A stretch of 64,000 nt of DNA from JAKALD01 sp963817785. GTDB lineage: Bacteria; Pseudomonadota; Gammaproteobacteria; Burkholderiales; SG8-39. Below the pieces are notes generated by a model. It was not told where the DNA came from, did no database searches, and was given only the letters and a program-made list of their open reading frames with translations. The stretch spans positions 1,054,001-1,118,000 of the forward strand of contig CAWFPL010000008.1 in the NCBI GenBank assembly GCA_963817785.1, read 5' to 3'. Shown here in pieces: positions 29,110 through 38,084 of this stretch. Every line of letters starts with the position of its first letter. The first letter of the stretch is position 1. The position numbers were made by a program, and so were the translations under genes.

Positions 29110-31637
29110 GCCCGGCTCGTTGCCAGCACCGCCGCCGCCACCGGCGCCTCGCGCGCCGGCGCGCGGCGCGCGAGGCGCAGCGCGTTCAGCACCACGACGA
29201 ACGAGCTGGCGGCCATGCCGATCGCCGCCTGCCACGGCCCGATCCAGCCGCTCGCGGCGAGCGGCAGTGCCACGCCGTTATAGACGATCGCCCAGGCGAA
29301 ATTCTGCCGGATCACGCGCATCGTGCGGCGCGTGATCGCCAGCGCCTCGGCGGCCGCGCCCAGGCGGGCGCCGAGCAGCACCAGGTCGGCCTGCAGCTGC
29401 GCGGCATCCGCGCCGCCGCCCATCGCGAGCGACGCGTCGGCCCGCGCCAGCACCGGCGCGTCGTTCAGCCCGTCGCCCAGCATCGCCACCACGCGCCCGG
29501 CGTGCTGCAGCCGCTCGACGAACGCGAACTTGTCCTGCGGTGTGGCAGCGCCGGCAAACGAGTCGATGCCGAGCAGGCGCGCGGTGGCCTCGACCAGCGC
29601 GGGATGATCGCCGCTCACCAGATGCACTTGCAGTCCCAGTGCGCGCAGCGCCGCGACCAGCGCGGGGGCATCCTCGCGCAGCCGGTCTTCGAGCAGGAAC
29701 TCCCCCAGCCAGCCCTCCTGCCCCGCCAGGTACACGGGCGTGGCGCGCGCCGACGCCGGCGCGACGTGCGCCGGAAGCGGAACGGCGCACAGCTCGCGGC
29801 AGAACGCCTCGGTGCCGATGCGCACGCGCCGGCCTGCGACGCGCCCCTCCACCCCGTGGCCGGGGAAGTTGGTCAGCGCCTCGGTGCGCAGCGGCGCGCA
29901 GGCGCCCGCGTGCTCGCTGAAGGCCTGCGCGATCGGATGGCGGCTCGAGACCTCGAGCGCGCGCGCGATCTCCAGGCAGCGCTCCGCGCCGGCGTCGCCC
30001 AGAGGCACGATGCGCGCCACGCCGAAGCGCCCCCTGGTGAGCGTGCCGGTCTTGTCGAGCACGACGTCGGTGGCGCGCGACAGCGCCTCGAGCGCGCCGG
30101 AGCGCGTCAGCACGACGCCGCGCTCGAGCAACCGCGCGCCGGCGGCGGTGAGCGCGATCGGCGCGGCGAGCGCCAGCGCGCACGGGCAAGTCGCCACCAG
30201 GACCGCGACCGCGACCCACGCCGCGCGCTCGGGCGCCGCGTGCAGCCAGTACACGAACGCGCCGGCGGCCACTGCCAGCACGACGTAGGTGAGCGCGTGC
30301 GCGACCCGGTCGGCGCCCGCCACCAGCTTCGGCTTCGAGGCCGCGGCGCGCTCGATCAGGCGGCCGATCGCCGCCGCCTGCGTATCGGCCCCGGCGCGCG
30401 TCACGCGCATGACCACGGCCTGCTCGAGGTTGACCGAGCCGCCCACCAGCGCGGCGCCGGGCGACTTGGACAGCGGGCGCGACTCCCCGGTAAGCAGCGA
30501 TTCGTCGGCGCTCGAGCTGCCGCGCTCGACGACGCCGTCGGCCGGCACCCGGTCGCCCGCTGGGACCAGCACGAAGTCGCCCGGGGCGAGCGTGTGCGCC
30601 GCCACCCGCTGCGCGCTCGCCTGGTCGGCGGGCTCGCGCAGGCGCAGCGCGAACGACGGCATCCAGCGCGCCAGGTAGTCGAGCTGGCGCCCGGCGCGCT
30701 GCCGGCCCACCAGCTCCAGGTAGCGCGCGCCGAGCAGCAGGAACACCAGCATGGTGATCGAGTCGAAGTACACCTGGCCGCCGCCGGTCACCGTGGCCCA
30801 GGCGCTGGCCGCGAACCCGGCGGCGATGCCGAGCGCGATCGGCGTGTCGAGGCTGACGCGGCGCTGGTGCAGGTCCTGCAGCGCCGCGGAGAAGAACGGC
30901 CCGCACGAGAACAGCACCACCGGCAAGGTGAGCAGCAGGCTCGCCCAGCGCATGAGCTGCTCGAGGTCCGGCGTCAGCGTGCCGTCGCCGTTCAGATAGG
31001 CGGGCACCGCGTACATCATCACCTGCGTCGCGCCGAAGCCCGCCACGAACAGCCGCCACAGCGCCTTGCGCCGCGCGCTGCGCTCGAGATCGGCCTGGCG
31101 CTGCGGGTCGTACGGATAGGCGTCGTAGCCGATGGCGCGGATAGCCTCCAGGATCTGGCTCAGGCGGACGCGGCGCGCGTCCCAGGCGACCTGGGCCCGA
31201 TGCGTGGCGTAGTTGATGTCCACGCGCGTCACCCCGGGCAGGCGGCGCAGGTACTGCTCGTTCAGCCACAGGCAGGCCGCGCAGCGGATGCGATCCAGGA
31301 TCAGCGACGCCTCGCGTTCGTGCTCGCCGAGCGCGGCCACGAACTCGCGCTGCGCGGCGGGGTCGTCGTAGACCTCCGCCGGCGGCAGATCGCGCGCGAG
31401 CGGCGCGCGCGCCGCCCCGTCCTCGGCGGGCTCGCGGGCCTGGTAGTAGCGCTCGAATCCGGCGGCGACGATGGTGCGCGCCACGGCCTCGCAACCGGCG
31501 CAGCAGAACTCGCGCGGCGCGCCGAGCACGCTCGCGTGGTGGCGCCCGGGCTCGGCGACCGGCAGCCCGCAGTGAAAGCAGGCGGGCATCGCAGCGGCGG
31601 CCTCGAGCGGCCCGCTCGCGCGGGCGATGTGCGTCAT
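29106..31637 (-). CDS. ccoI: Copper-exporting P-type ATPase for cbb3 oxidase assembly
   Basis: An 843-residue P1B ATPase. The N-terminus has CFHCGLPV and FCCAGCEAV, a FixI/CcoI-type metal site, then a heavy-metal-associated domain (CAACLWLNEQYLRRLPGV), helix-6 motif CPCALALA, phosphorylation site DKTGTLTRG and hinge LGDGLNDAPVL. It supplies copper to CcoN on the periplasmic side. The start at 31637 places the Cys motif near residue 20; the longer open frame upstream has no homology and runs over the promoter. Confidence 0.94.
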   Translation of the reverse strand: MTHIARASGPLEAAAAMPACFHCGLPVAEPGRHHASVLGAPREFCCAGCEAVARTIVAAGFERYYQAREPAEDGAARAPLARDLPPAEVYDDPAAQREFVAALGEHEREASLILDRIRCAACLWLNEQYLRRLPGVTRVDINYATHRAQVAWDARRVRLSQILEAIRAIGYDAYPYDPQRQADLERSARRKALWRLFVAGFGATQVMMYAVPAYLNGDGTLTPDLEQLMRWASLLLTLPVVLFSCGPFFSAALQDLHQRRVSLDTPIALGIAAGFAASAWATVTGGGQVYFDSITMLVFLLLGARYLELVGRQRAGRQLDYLARWMPSFALRLREPADQASAQRVAAHTLAPGDFVLVPAGDRVPADGVVERGSSSADESLLTGESRPLSKSPGAALVGGSVNLEQAVVMRVTRAGADTQAAAIGRLIERAAASKPKLVAGADRVAHALTYVVLAVAAGAFVYWLHAAPERAAWVAVAVLVATCPCALALAAPIALTAAGARLLERGVVLTRSGALEALSRATDVVLDKTGTLTRGRFGVARIVPLGDAGAERCLEIARALEVSSRHPIAQAFSEHAGACAPLRTEALTNFPGHGVEGRVAGRRVRIGTEAFCRELCAVPLPAHVAPASARATPVYLAGQEGWLGEFLLEDRLREDAPALVAALRALGLQVHLVSGDHPALVEATARLLGIDSFAGAATPQDKFAFVERLQHAGRVVAMLGDGLNDAPVLARADASLAMGGGADAAQLQADLVLLGARLGAAAEALAITRRTMRVIRQNFAWAIVYNGVALPLAASGWIGPWQAAIGMAASSFVVVLNALRLARRAPAREAPVAAAVLATSRA

Positions 31638-31718
31638 GAATCCTGCCTCCCTCCTGGAAAGCGCCTTGCCCGCGCCGCGGGGCGGCACCCTCGCGATCCT
31701 AACCGGCGCGCCGCGCCC

Positions 31719-31740
31719 GCGTTTGACGTGAGTCAAACGC
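31719..31740. promoter_or_regulatory. FNR-type box between ccoI and the iron-sulfur protein gene
   Basis: GCGTTTGAC-GTGA-GTCAAACGC is a perfect 9-bp-arm palindrome whose core TTGACGTGAGTCAA (31723-31736) is the same TTGAC-type FNR variant seen at 28774. Leftward, TAGGAT (complement of 31696-31701) is centred 31 bp away, fitting a ccoIS promoter. Rightward only a weak CAGCAT is at the matching distance. Confidence 0.7.
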
Positions 31741-31905
31741 CTTTCGCCCGCGGCATGCAGCATCGCACAAGGGGGATTGCCGCGTCCGGCGTCCGGATAG
31801 CTCACGCGAATCCCACGCATTGCCAAAATCGACTTGATCAATCGGAAGGCCGCCGCTAAGGTTCGCGCACGACGGTTCCGCAACCTTTGAGAAAGCACGC
31901 CCGCC

Positions 31906-33240
31906 ATGACAGTTCGCGAAGGCAGCCTCGAAGCACCCACCCGCCACCCGCTCGACTGGAAGAGTCCCGACTTCCACGACGCCGCGAAGCTCGACCAGGA
32001 GCTGTCCCGCGTCTTCGAGATCTGCCACGGCTGCCGGCGCTGCGTGAACCTGTGCACCGCCTTCCCGACGCTGTTCGATCTCGTCGACGAGAGCAAGACC
32101 ATGGAGGTCGACGGCGTCGCCAAGCAGGATTACTGGAAGATCGTCGACCAGTGCTACCTGTGCGACATGTGCTACATGACCAAGTGCCCGTACGTGCCGC
32201 CGCACCCCTGGAACGTCGACTTCCCGCACCTGATGCTGCGCGCCAAGACGGTCAAGTTCCGCACTCATGGAGCTTCGTTCCGCGACCGGCTGCTGTCCTC
32301 GACCGACGCGCTCGGCAAGCTGGCCACCATCCCCGTGGTGGTGCAGACGGTGAACGCCGCCAACAAGAGCGCGGCCGCGCGCGGCGCGATGGACACGATG
32401 CTCGGCATCCACAAGGACCGCGAGTTGCCGGAGTACGCGCGCCGCAAGTTCCGGCCGAACGCCGCGGCCTCGAAGGCCTTCCCGGTGAAGGACGGCAAGG
32501 ACACGCCGGGCAAGGTGGCGATCTTCGCCACCTGCTACGTGAACTACAACGAGCCCGGTATCGGCCACGACCTGCTCGCGGTTCTCGAGCACAACGAGAT
32601 TCCCTACGTGCTGGTCGAGCGCGAGGCCTGCTGCGGCATGCCCAAGCTCGAGCTCGGCGACCTGGAAACCGTGGCCAGGCACAAGGCGGTCAACATCCCG
32701 CCGCTCGCCCGGCTGGCGAAGCAGGGGTACGCGATCCTCACCGCGGTGCCCTCGTGCACGCTGATGTTCAAGCAGGAGCTGCCGCTCATGTTCCCGGACG
32801 ACGCGGACGTGAAGGCGGTGCAGGACGCGATGTTCGATCCGTTCGAGTACCTGGCGCTGCGCCGGCGCGACGGCCTGCTCAAGACCGAATTCAAGACGCC
32901 GCTCGGCAAGGTCTCGTATCACATCCCCTGCCACTCCCGGGTGCAGAACATGGGGCAGCGCACGCGCGAAGTGCTGGCGGCGATCCCGGGCACCGAGCTC
33001 AACACGGTCGAGCGCTGCGCCGGGCACGACGGCACCTGGGGCGTGAAGAGCGAGTACTTCGCCAATTCGATGAAGATCGGGCGGCCGGTGTTCCGCCAGA
33101 TGGCGGGCAGCGAGCCCGACTGGATCAGCTCGGACTGCCCGATCGCCGGGCGCCACATCCTGCAGGGCATGGCCGAAGAGGGCAAGTCCGCCGGGAAGGC
33201 GCACCCGATCACGCTGCTTCGAAAAGCCTACGGAATCTAG
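31906..33240 (+). CDS. GlpC/heterodisulfide reductase-like iron-sulfur protein
   Basis: A 444-residue cytoplasmic protein with two 4Fe-4S motifs, CHGCRRCVNLC and CYLCDMCYMTKCPY, followed by two CCG-type domains: CYVNYNEPGIG...EACCGMPKLE and CHSRVQNMGQ...ERCAGHDGTWG. In the second, the usual CCG pair reads CAG, so a cluster ligand may be missing. Relatives occur with rubrerythrin and DUF3501 genes; neither is adjacent here. An electron-transfer role under low oxygen is inferred from the FNR-type box 170 bases upstream. It converges with thrC. Confidence 0.8.
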   Translation: MTVREGSLEAPTRHPLDWKSPDFHDAAKLDQELSRVFEICHGCRRCVNLCTAFPTLFDLVDESKTMEVDGVAKQDYWKIVDQCYLCDMCYMTKCPYVPPHPWNVDFPHLMLRAKTVKFRTHGASFRDRLLSSTDALGKLATIPVVVQTVNAANKSAAARGAMDTMLGIHKDRELPEYARRKFRPNAAASKAFPVKDGKDTPGKVAIFATCYVNYNEPGIGHDLLAVLEHNEIPYVLVEREACCGMPKLELGDLETVARHKAVNIPPLARLAKQGYAILTAVPSCTLMFKQELPLMFPDDADVKAVQDAMFDPFEYLALRRRDGLLKTEFKTPLGKVSYHIPCHSRVQNMGQRTREVLAAIPGTELNTVERCAGHDGTWGVKSEYFANSMKIGRPVFRQMAGSEPDWISSDCPIAGRHILQGMAEEGKSAGKAHPITLLRKAYGI

Positions 33241-33246
33241 CGCGGC

Positions 33247-34653
33247 TCAGCCCTGCGCTTCGATGAAGCGCTTCACGGCCTCGGGGTCAGCCTCGATCAC
33301 GGTAAAGCGCTGCGGGCGCCGCTCCAGACCTTCGTATCCGGGGGGCCGCTCCGGATCCCGGCCGAGCGCCTCCCGAATGGTGTCGGCGAATTTCGCCGGC
33401 AGCGCGGTTTCAAGACACAGCAGCGGCACGCCCGACGCGCGCCGCTCGAGCCCGACCTTGATACCGTCGGCCGTATGCGGGTCGACGGTCACGCCGTATC
33501 TCTGGTGGACGCGACGGATGGTGGCGAGCCGGTCGGCATGCGTGCTGCGTCCGGAGACGAACCCGGTTCCGGCCACGCCGCGGAAGTACGCCGAACCGGA
33601 CAGGTCGAAGGCGCCCTCGGTGTCCAGCAGCCGCCACAGCTCGTTCACGCGCGCCGGGTCGCGTCCCGTCAGATCGGCCAGGTAGCGCTCGAAGTTGGAC
33701 GCCTTCGCAATGTCCATCGACGGGCTCGAGGTCGCCTGCACCTCGCTCGCCTTCCTCACGCGATAGCGCCCGGTGCGGAAGAATTCGTCCAGCACGTCGT
33801 TCTCGTTGGTCGCCACGATGAGCTGGCGGATCGGCAGACCCATGCGATGCGCGACGTGCCCGGCGTAGACGTTGCCGAAGTTGCCCGAAGGCACCGCGAA
33901 CGCGACTTCTTCGGCGTTGCTTCGGGTGGCGGCGAAATAGCCCTTGAAGTAGTAGACCACCTGGGCGGCGATGCGCGCCCAGTTGATCGAGTTCACGGCG
34001 CCGATGCGGTGGCGCGCCTTGAACGCGGCGTCCGCGTTGACCGCCTTGACCACGTCCTGGCAGTCGTCGAACACGCCCTTCACCGCCAGGTTGAAGATGT
34101 TCGCGTCCGGCAGCGAGAACATCTGCGCGCGCTGGAATGCGCTCATCCGGCCGTGCGGCGAGAGCATGAAGACGCGAATGCCCCGCTTGCCGCGCATCGC
34201 GTGCTCGGCGGCCGAGCCGGTGTCGCCCGAGGTCGCGCCGAGGATGTCGAGCGTCTCCCCGCGCTGCGCGAGCACGTACTCGAACAGGTTGCCCAGCAGC
34301 TGCATGGCCAGGTCCTTGAACGCGAGCGTGGGTCCGTTCGACAGTCCGAGCAGGTGCAGGCCGGGCTCGAGCGTCCTGAGTGGGGTGATCTCGTCGCTGC
34401 CGAAGGCCTCGCGCGTGTAGCTGCGCGCGATCAGCGCCTCGAGGTCCGCGGCCGGAAGGTCGTCGAAGAACTTCGACAGCACGGCGAACGCGAGCCCGCG
34501 GTAATCCATGGCGCGCATGCGCTCGAGCTCTCCGGGGGCGAGCCGCGGGTACGCTTCCGGCAGGTACAGCCCGCCGTCCGCGGCCATTCCCTCCAGCAGA
34601 ATGTCGGTGAAGCGCTTCGGCTGCGCGCGCCCTCGGGTGGAGACGTAGAGCAC
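33247..34653 (-). CDS. thrC: Threonine synthase
   Basis: PLP enzyme making threonine from O-phosphohomoserine. The 468-residue protein begins LYVSTRG, includes SNGPTLAFKDLAMQLLGN (PLP lysine in the FKD motif) and ILGATSGDTGSAAEHAM, typical of the longer, fungal/proteobacterial-type threonine synthase. The GTG start shares a base with the hom stop (TAGTG), so it is translationally coupled. It ends the alaC-GNAT-hom-thrC operon. Confidence 0.95.
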   Translation of the reverse strand: MLYVSTRGRAQPKRFTDILLEGMAADGGLYLPEAYPRLAPGELERMRAMDYRGLAFAVLSKFFDDLPAADLEALIARSYTREAFGSDEITPLRTLEPGLHLLGLSNGPTLAFKDLAMQLLGNLFEYVLAQRGETLDILGATSGDTGSAAEHAMRGKRGIRVFMLSPHGRMSAFQRAQMFSLPDANIFNLAVKGVFDDCQDVVKAVNADAAFKARHRIGAVNSINWARIAAQVVYYFKGYFAATRSNAEEVAFAVPSGNFGNVYAGHVAHRMGLPIRQLIVATNENDVLDEFFRTGRYRVRKASEVQATSSPSMDIAKASNFERYLADLTGRDPARVNELWRLLDTEGAFDLSGSAYFRGVAGTGFVSGRSTHADRLATIRRVHQRYGVTVDPHTADGIKVGLERRASGVPLLCLETALPAKFADTIREALGRDPERPPGYEGLERRPQRFTVIEADPEAVKRFIEAQG

Positions 34654-35963
34654 TACAGCAGCTCTTCGAGCCGGATCTTGGTGACCTTGCCCGGCACCGT
34701 GCGCAGCCGCTCGATGCGCCGAATCGCCTGGTTCACGTTCTTCTCGCGCGCGACGTGGGTCAGCAGCACGATGTCGACGCGCTTCTCGCCCGCGCCGGGC
34801 TCCTTCTGCACCATGGCGTCGATCGAGATCGAGCGGTCGGCGAGGATGCGGGTGATGTCGGCCAGCACCCCCGGCCGGTCGAGCACCCGCATCCGCAGGT
34901 AGTAGGCGGTCTCCACCGCTTCGATCGGCAGGATCGGCGTGCTCGAGAGCCGGTCGGGCTGGAACGCGAGGTGCGGCACGCGTTGCTCCGGGTCCGCGGT
35001 GATAAGGCGCGTGACGTCCACCAGGTCGGCGACCACCGCGCTCGCGGTGGGCTGGCTGCCGGCGCCCGCGCCGTAGTACAGCGTCGGGCCGACCGCGTCG
35101 CCTTTGACCAGGATCGCATTCATCACCCCCTCGACGTTGGCGATCAGGCGCTTGGCCGGCACCAGCGTGGGATGCACCCTCAGCTCGATCCCCTGGGCGG
35201 TGCGCTTGGTGATGCCGAGCAGCTTGATGCGGTAGCCGAGCTCCTCGGCATAGGCGATGTCCTCGCGCGTGAGCTTCGAGATGCCCTCGGTGTAGGCCTT
35301 CCTGAACTGCATCGGAATGCCGAACGCGAGCGCCGACAGGATGGTCAGCTTGTGCGCGGCGTCGATGCCCTCGATGTCGAACGTCGGGTCGGCCTCGGCG
35401 TAGCCCTTGGCCTGGGCGTCGGCGAGCGCGGTGGCGAACGGCAGCCCCTTGTCGCGCATCTCCGACAGGATGAAGTTCGAGGTGCCGTTGATGATGCCGG
35501 CGATCCACTCGATGCGGTTGGCGCTCAGCCCCTCGCGCAGCGCCTTGATGATCGGGATGCCGCCGCCGACCGCGGCCTCGAAGGCCACCATCACGCCCCG
35601 CTTCTGCGCCGCCGCGAAGATCTCGTTGCCGTGCGTGGCGAGCAGCGCCTTGTTGGCGGTGACCACGTGCTTGCCGTGCCGGATCGCCTCGAGCACCAGG
35701 TCCTTGGCGAGCGTGGTGCCGCCGATCAGCTCGACCACGATGTCGATGTCGGCGGCGCGCACCACCGCGAAGGCGTCGCCCGTGACCTTGGCCCGCCCCT
35801 TGACGATCGCGCGCGCCCGGGCGAGCGCCTTGTCGGCGACGCGCGTGATGCGGATGGCGCGCCCGGCGCGGCGCTGGATCTCGTCGGCGTTGCGCTTGAG
35901 CACCTCCCAGGTGCCGCCGCCCACCGTGCCGATGCCGAGCAACCCGACGTTGATCGGCTTCAC
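34653..35963 (-). CDS. hom: Homoserine dehydrogenase
   Basis: NAD(P)H-dependent reduction of aspartate semialdehyde to homoserine. The 436-residue protein has a Rossmann start (INVGLLGIGTVGGGTWEVL), the catalytic core VTANKALLATHG, GGGIPIIKALREGLSANRIEWIAGIINGTSNFIL, and a C-terminal ACT domain (YYLRMRVLDRPGVLADITRILADR) for threonine feedback. The GTG start overlaps the GNAT stop (GTGA). Confidence 0.96.
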   Translation of the reverse strand: MKPINVGLLGIGTVGGGTWEVLKRNADEIQRRAGRAIRITRVADKALARARAIVKGRAKVTGDAFAVVRAADIDIVVELIGGTTLAKDLVLEAIRHGKHVVTANKALLATHGNEIFAAAQKRGVMVAFEAAVGGGIPIIKALREGLSANRIEWIAGIINGTSNFILSEMRDKGLPFATALADAQAKGYAEADPTFDIEGIDAAHKLTILSALAFGIPMQFRKAYTEGISKLTREDIAYAEELGYRIKLLGITKRTAQGIELRVHPTLVPAKRLIANVEGVMNAILVKGDAVGPTLYYGAGAGSQPTASAVVADLVDVTRLITADPEQRVPHLAFQPDRLSSTPILPIEAVETAYYLRMRVLDRPGVLADITRILADRSISIDAMVQKEPGAGEKRVDIVLLTHVAREKNVNQAIRRIERLRTVPGKVTKIRLEELL

Positions 35964-36397
35964 AGCGGCTTTCCGAAGTGAAACGCGGTAATGGTCATGC
36001 CCTCGCGGAAGTAGAAGCGGTGCGCCTCGCGGCGCTGCGTGCCCGAATCGAGCGTGAGCGCCTTGCAGCCGCGCTCCCGCGCGATGCGCTCGCATTCGGC
36101 GAGCAGCAGCTTGCCGATGCCGCGCGAGCGCAGCGCCTCGTCGGTGACCAGGTCGTCGACGTACAGGTGCAGGTCGCTGGCGGTGTTCTCGTGGATCCGG
36201 TACACCGCCACGCCGTGCACCTGCTCGTGCTCGGTCGCCACGATCATCCGGCCCCCGCCCGCGAACACGCGCGCCATCTTGCCGGCGTAGTCGGCCGGCA
36301 GCGCCGTGCGCAGCTGCCGGTGCACGCCCTCGGCGCGCTCGAGTAGCCCCGGGTGCAGCACGCGTCCGGCCTCGTCGGTGACGTGGACGACCCTCAT
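35960..36397 (-). CDS. GNAT-family N-acetyltransferase
   Basis: A 145-residue GNAT domain with LHLYVDDLVTDEALRSRGIGKLLLAECERIARERGC, containing the acetyl-CoA loop RSRGIGK, and FYFREGMTITAFHF near the end. The substrate is unknown. It overlaps alaC upstream and hom downstream by four bases each, so it is a fixed member of this amino acid operon; it may modify an amino acid or enzyme of the pathway, but nothing in the sequence shows it. Confidence 0.85.
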   Translation of the reverse strand: MRVVHVTDEAGRVLHPGLLERAEGVHRQLRTALPADYAGKMARVFAGGGRMIVATEHEQVHGVAVYRIHENTASDLHLYVDDLVTDEALRSRGIGKLLLAECERIARERGCKALTLDSGTQRREAHRFYFREGMTITAFHFGKPL

Positions 36398-37617
36398 GCG
36401 GCGCTCTTCGCGGTCGCCTTCGCGGCCGCGTCGCCGACCAGACCGTCCTTGCGGAACATGTCGCGCACGCCGCGCAGCGCCTGGCGCAGCCGGTGCTCGT
36501 TCTCGATCAGAGCGATCCTGACGTGATCGTCGCCGTAGTCGCCGAAGCCCACGCCGGGCGCCACCGCGATCTTGGCGTCGGCGAGCAGCTTCTTCGCGAA
36601 CTCGAGCGAGCGCATGTGCGCGTAGGCCTGCGGGATCTGCGCCCAGACGTACATCGAGGCCCTCGGGTTTTCCACCATCCAGCCGATTTCGTGCAGGCCC
36701 TTCACCATCACGTCGCGCCGCCGCTGGTAAGTCTGGCGGATCTGCTCGACGCAGTCCTGCGGCCCGTCGAGCGCGACGATCGAGGCCACCTGGATCGGGG
36801 TGAAGGTGCCGTAGTCGTGATAACTCTTGATGCGCGCCAGCGCGTACACCAGGTCCTTGTTGCCGACCATGAAGCCGATGCGCCAGCCGGCCATGTTGTA
36901 GCTCTTCGACATGGTGAAGAACTCGACCGCCACGTCGCGCGCGCCCGGCACCTGCATGATCGAGGGCGCCTTCCAGCCGTCGAAGGTGATGTCGGCGTAG
37001 GCCAGATCGTGCACCACCAGGATGTCGTGCTCCTTGGCGATCGCGATCACGCGCTCGAAGAAGTCGAGCTCGACGCAGCGCGCCGTCGGGTTGGCCGGAA
37101 AACCGATGATCAGCATCTTCGGCTTCGGGATCAGCTCGCGGATGGCGCGCTCCAGCTCCTCGAAGAAGTCCACCCCCGGGGTGATGCGCACCGAGCGGAT
37201 GTCCGCGCCGGCGATGATCGCGCCGTAGATGTGGATCGGGTACGAGGGATTGGGCACCAGCACCGTGTCGCCGCGGTCGAGCGTGGCGAGCATCAGGTGC
37301 GCGAGGCCCTCCTTGGAGCCGATGGTGACGATCGCCTCCGATTCGGGGTCGAACTCGATGTTCCAGCGCCGCCGGTACCAGTCGCAGATCGCCTTGCGCA
37401 GGCGCGGGATGCCCTTCGACACCGAGTAGCCGTGCGTGTCCTGGCGCTGCGCCGCCTCGACCAGCTTGTCGACGATGTGCCTGGGGGTCGGCCCGTCGGG
37501 ATTGCCCATCGACAGGTCGATGATGTCCTCGCCGGCGTGGCGCGCCGCCATCTTCAACTCGGCCGTGATGTTGAAGACGTAGGGCGGCAGGCGCTGGATG
37601 CGTGCAAACTCTCTCAT
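36394..37617 (-). CDS. alaC: Alanine transaminase, class I/II aminotransferase (AlaC type)
   Basis: A 407-residue fold-type I PLP enzyme: IDLSMGNPDGPTPRHIV, PNPSYPIHIYGAIIAGA, VVHDLAYADITFDG, and the PLP lysine motif FTMSKSYNMAGWRIGF. Close to AlaC/YfdZ, which makes alanine from pyruvate and glutamate. In betaproteobacteria this gene typically precedes hom and thrC. The start at 37617 fits the promoter mapped at 37652-37680. Confidence 0.92.
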   Translation of the reverse strand: MREFARIQRLPPYVFNITAELKMAARHAGEDIIDLSMGNPDGPTPRHIVDKLVEAAQRQDTHGYSVSKGIPRLRKAICDWYRRRWNIEFDPESEAIVTIGSKEGLAHLMLATLDRGDTVLVPNPSYPIHIYGAIIAGADIRSVRITPGVDFFEELERAIRELIPKPKMLIIGFPANPTARCVELDFFERVIAIAKEHDILVVHDLAYADITFDGWKAPSIMQVPGARDVAVEFFTMSKSYNMAGWRIGFMVGNKDLVYALARIKSYHDYGTFTPIQVASIVALDGPQDCVEQIRQTYQRRRDVMVKGLHEIGWMVENPRASMYVWAQIPQAYAHMRSLEFAKKLLADAKIAVAPGVGFGDYGDDHVRIALIENEHRLRQALRGVRDMFRKDGLVGDAAAKATAKSAA

Positions 37618-37651
37618 GGGCGGGCGGCGTGGTGCGCCGCAAAAAGGTAGA

Positions 37652-37680
37652 ATTCTATTCGAGCGCGGCTCCGCTCTCAA
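37652..37680 (-). promoter_or_regulatory. Sigma-70-type promoter of the alaC-hom-thrC operon
   Basis: On the minus strand TTGAGA (37680-37675) and TAGAAT (37657-37652) are separated by 17 bases. The -10 is half of a palindrome, TAGAATTCTA (37648-37657), so the same bases give a TAGAAT on the plus strand for the divergent Mth938-domain gene, which has no clear -35. Confidence 0.6.
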
Positions 37681-38084
37681 TGCGCGCGGTGCCCGCGGAT
37701 GCGTCCGATTCCAGCGTGAAACTGCACTCCTCCGGGCCGACCGGCCAGAATACCTTCACCGGCTACGGCGAGGGCTACGTGCTGGTGAACGGCGTGCGCC
37801 ATGCAAGCAGCGTCATCGTGCTGGCCGACCGGGTGCTGCCCTGGAGCGCGCAGGGCCTCGAGCGCCTCGCCCCCGAGCACTTTGCCGAGCTGGCCGCGCT
37901 CGGGGTCGAGGTGGTGCTGCTCGGCACCGGCGCCACGCTGCGCTTTCCCCGTCCGCGCCTTACCCGCGCGCTGCTCGAGGCCGGCGTCGGGCTGGAGGTC
38001 ATGGACACCCAGGCGGCCTGCCGGACCTACAACATCCTCGCCGCCGAGGAGCGCCGGGTTGCCGCCGCGCTGCTGTTCGACTGA
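37680..38084 (+). CDS. Mth938-domain protein (DUF498)
   Basis: A 134-residue protein with the Mth938 fold signature: FTGYGEGYVLVNGVRHASSVIVLADRVLPW, then VEVVLLGTGATLRFPRP and GLEVMDTQAACRTYNILAAEERRVAAALL. Members resemble the NDUFAF3 assembly factor of mitochondria, but bacterial function is unsettled. The stop is immediately followed by the arnT GTG, so it is the first gene of the arn operon transcript. The ATG at 37680 follows the -10 by about 27 bases. Confidence 0.85.
   Translation: MRAVPADASDSSVKLHSSGPTGQNTFTGYGEGYVLVNGVRHASSVIVLADRVLPWSAQGLERLAPEHFAELAALGVEVVLLGTGATLRFPRPRLTRALLEAGVGLEVMDTQAACRTYNILAAEERRVAAALLFD

Noticed and set aside
29502..31859. A long plus-strand open frame opposite ccoI
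   Set aside because: Low-complexity Arg/Ala/His composition and complete overlap with an unmistakable copper ATPase mark it as a shadow frame.
31699..33204. A long minus-strand frame opposite the iron-sulfur protein gene
   Set aside because: No motif is visible, it covers the FNR-type promoter, and the opposite strand carries a well-conserved protein.
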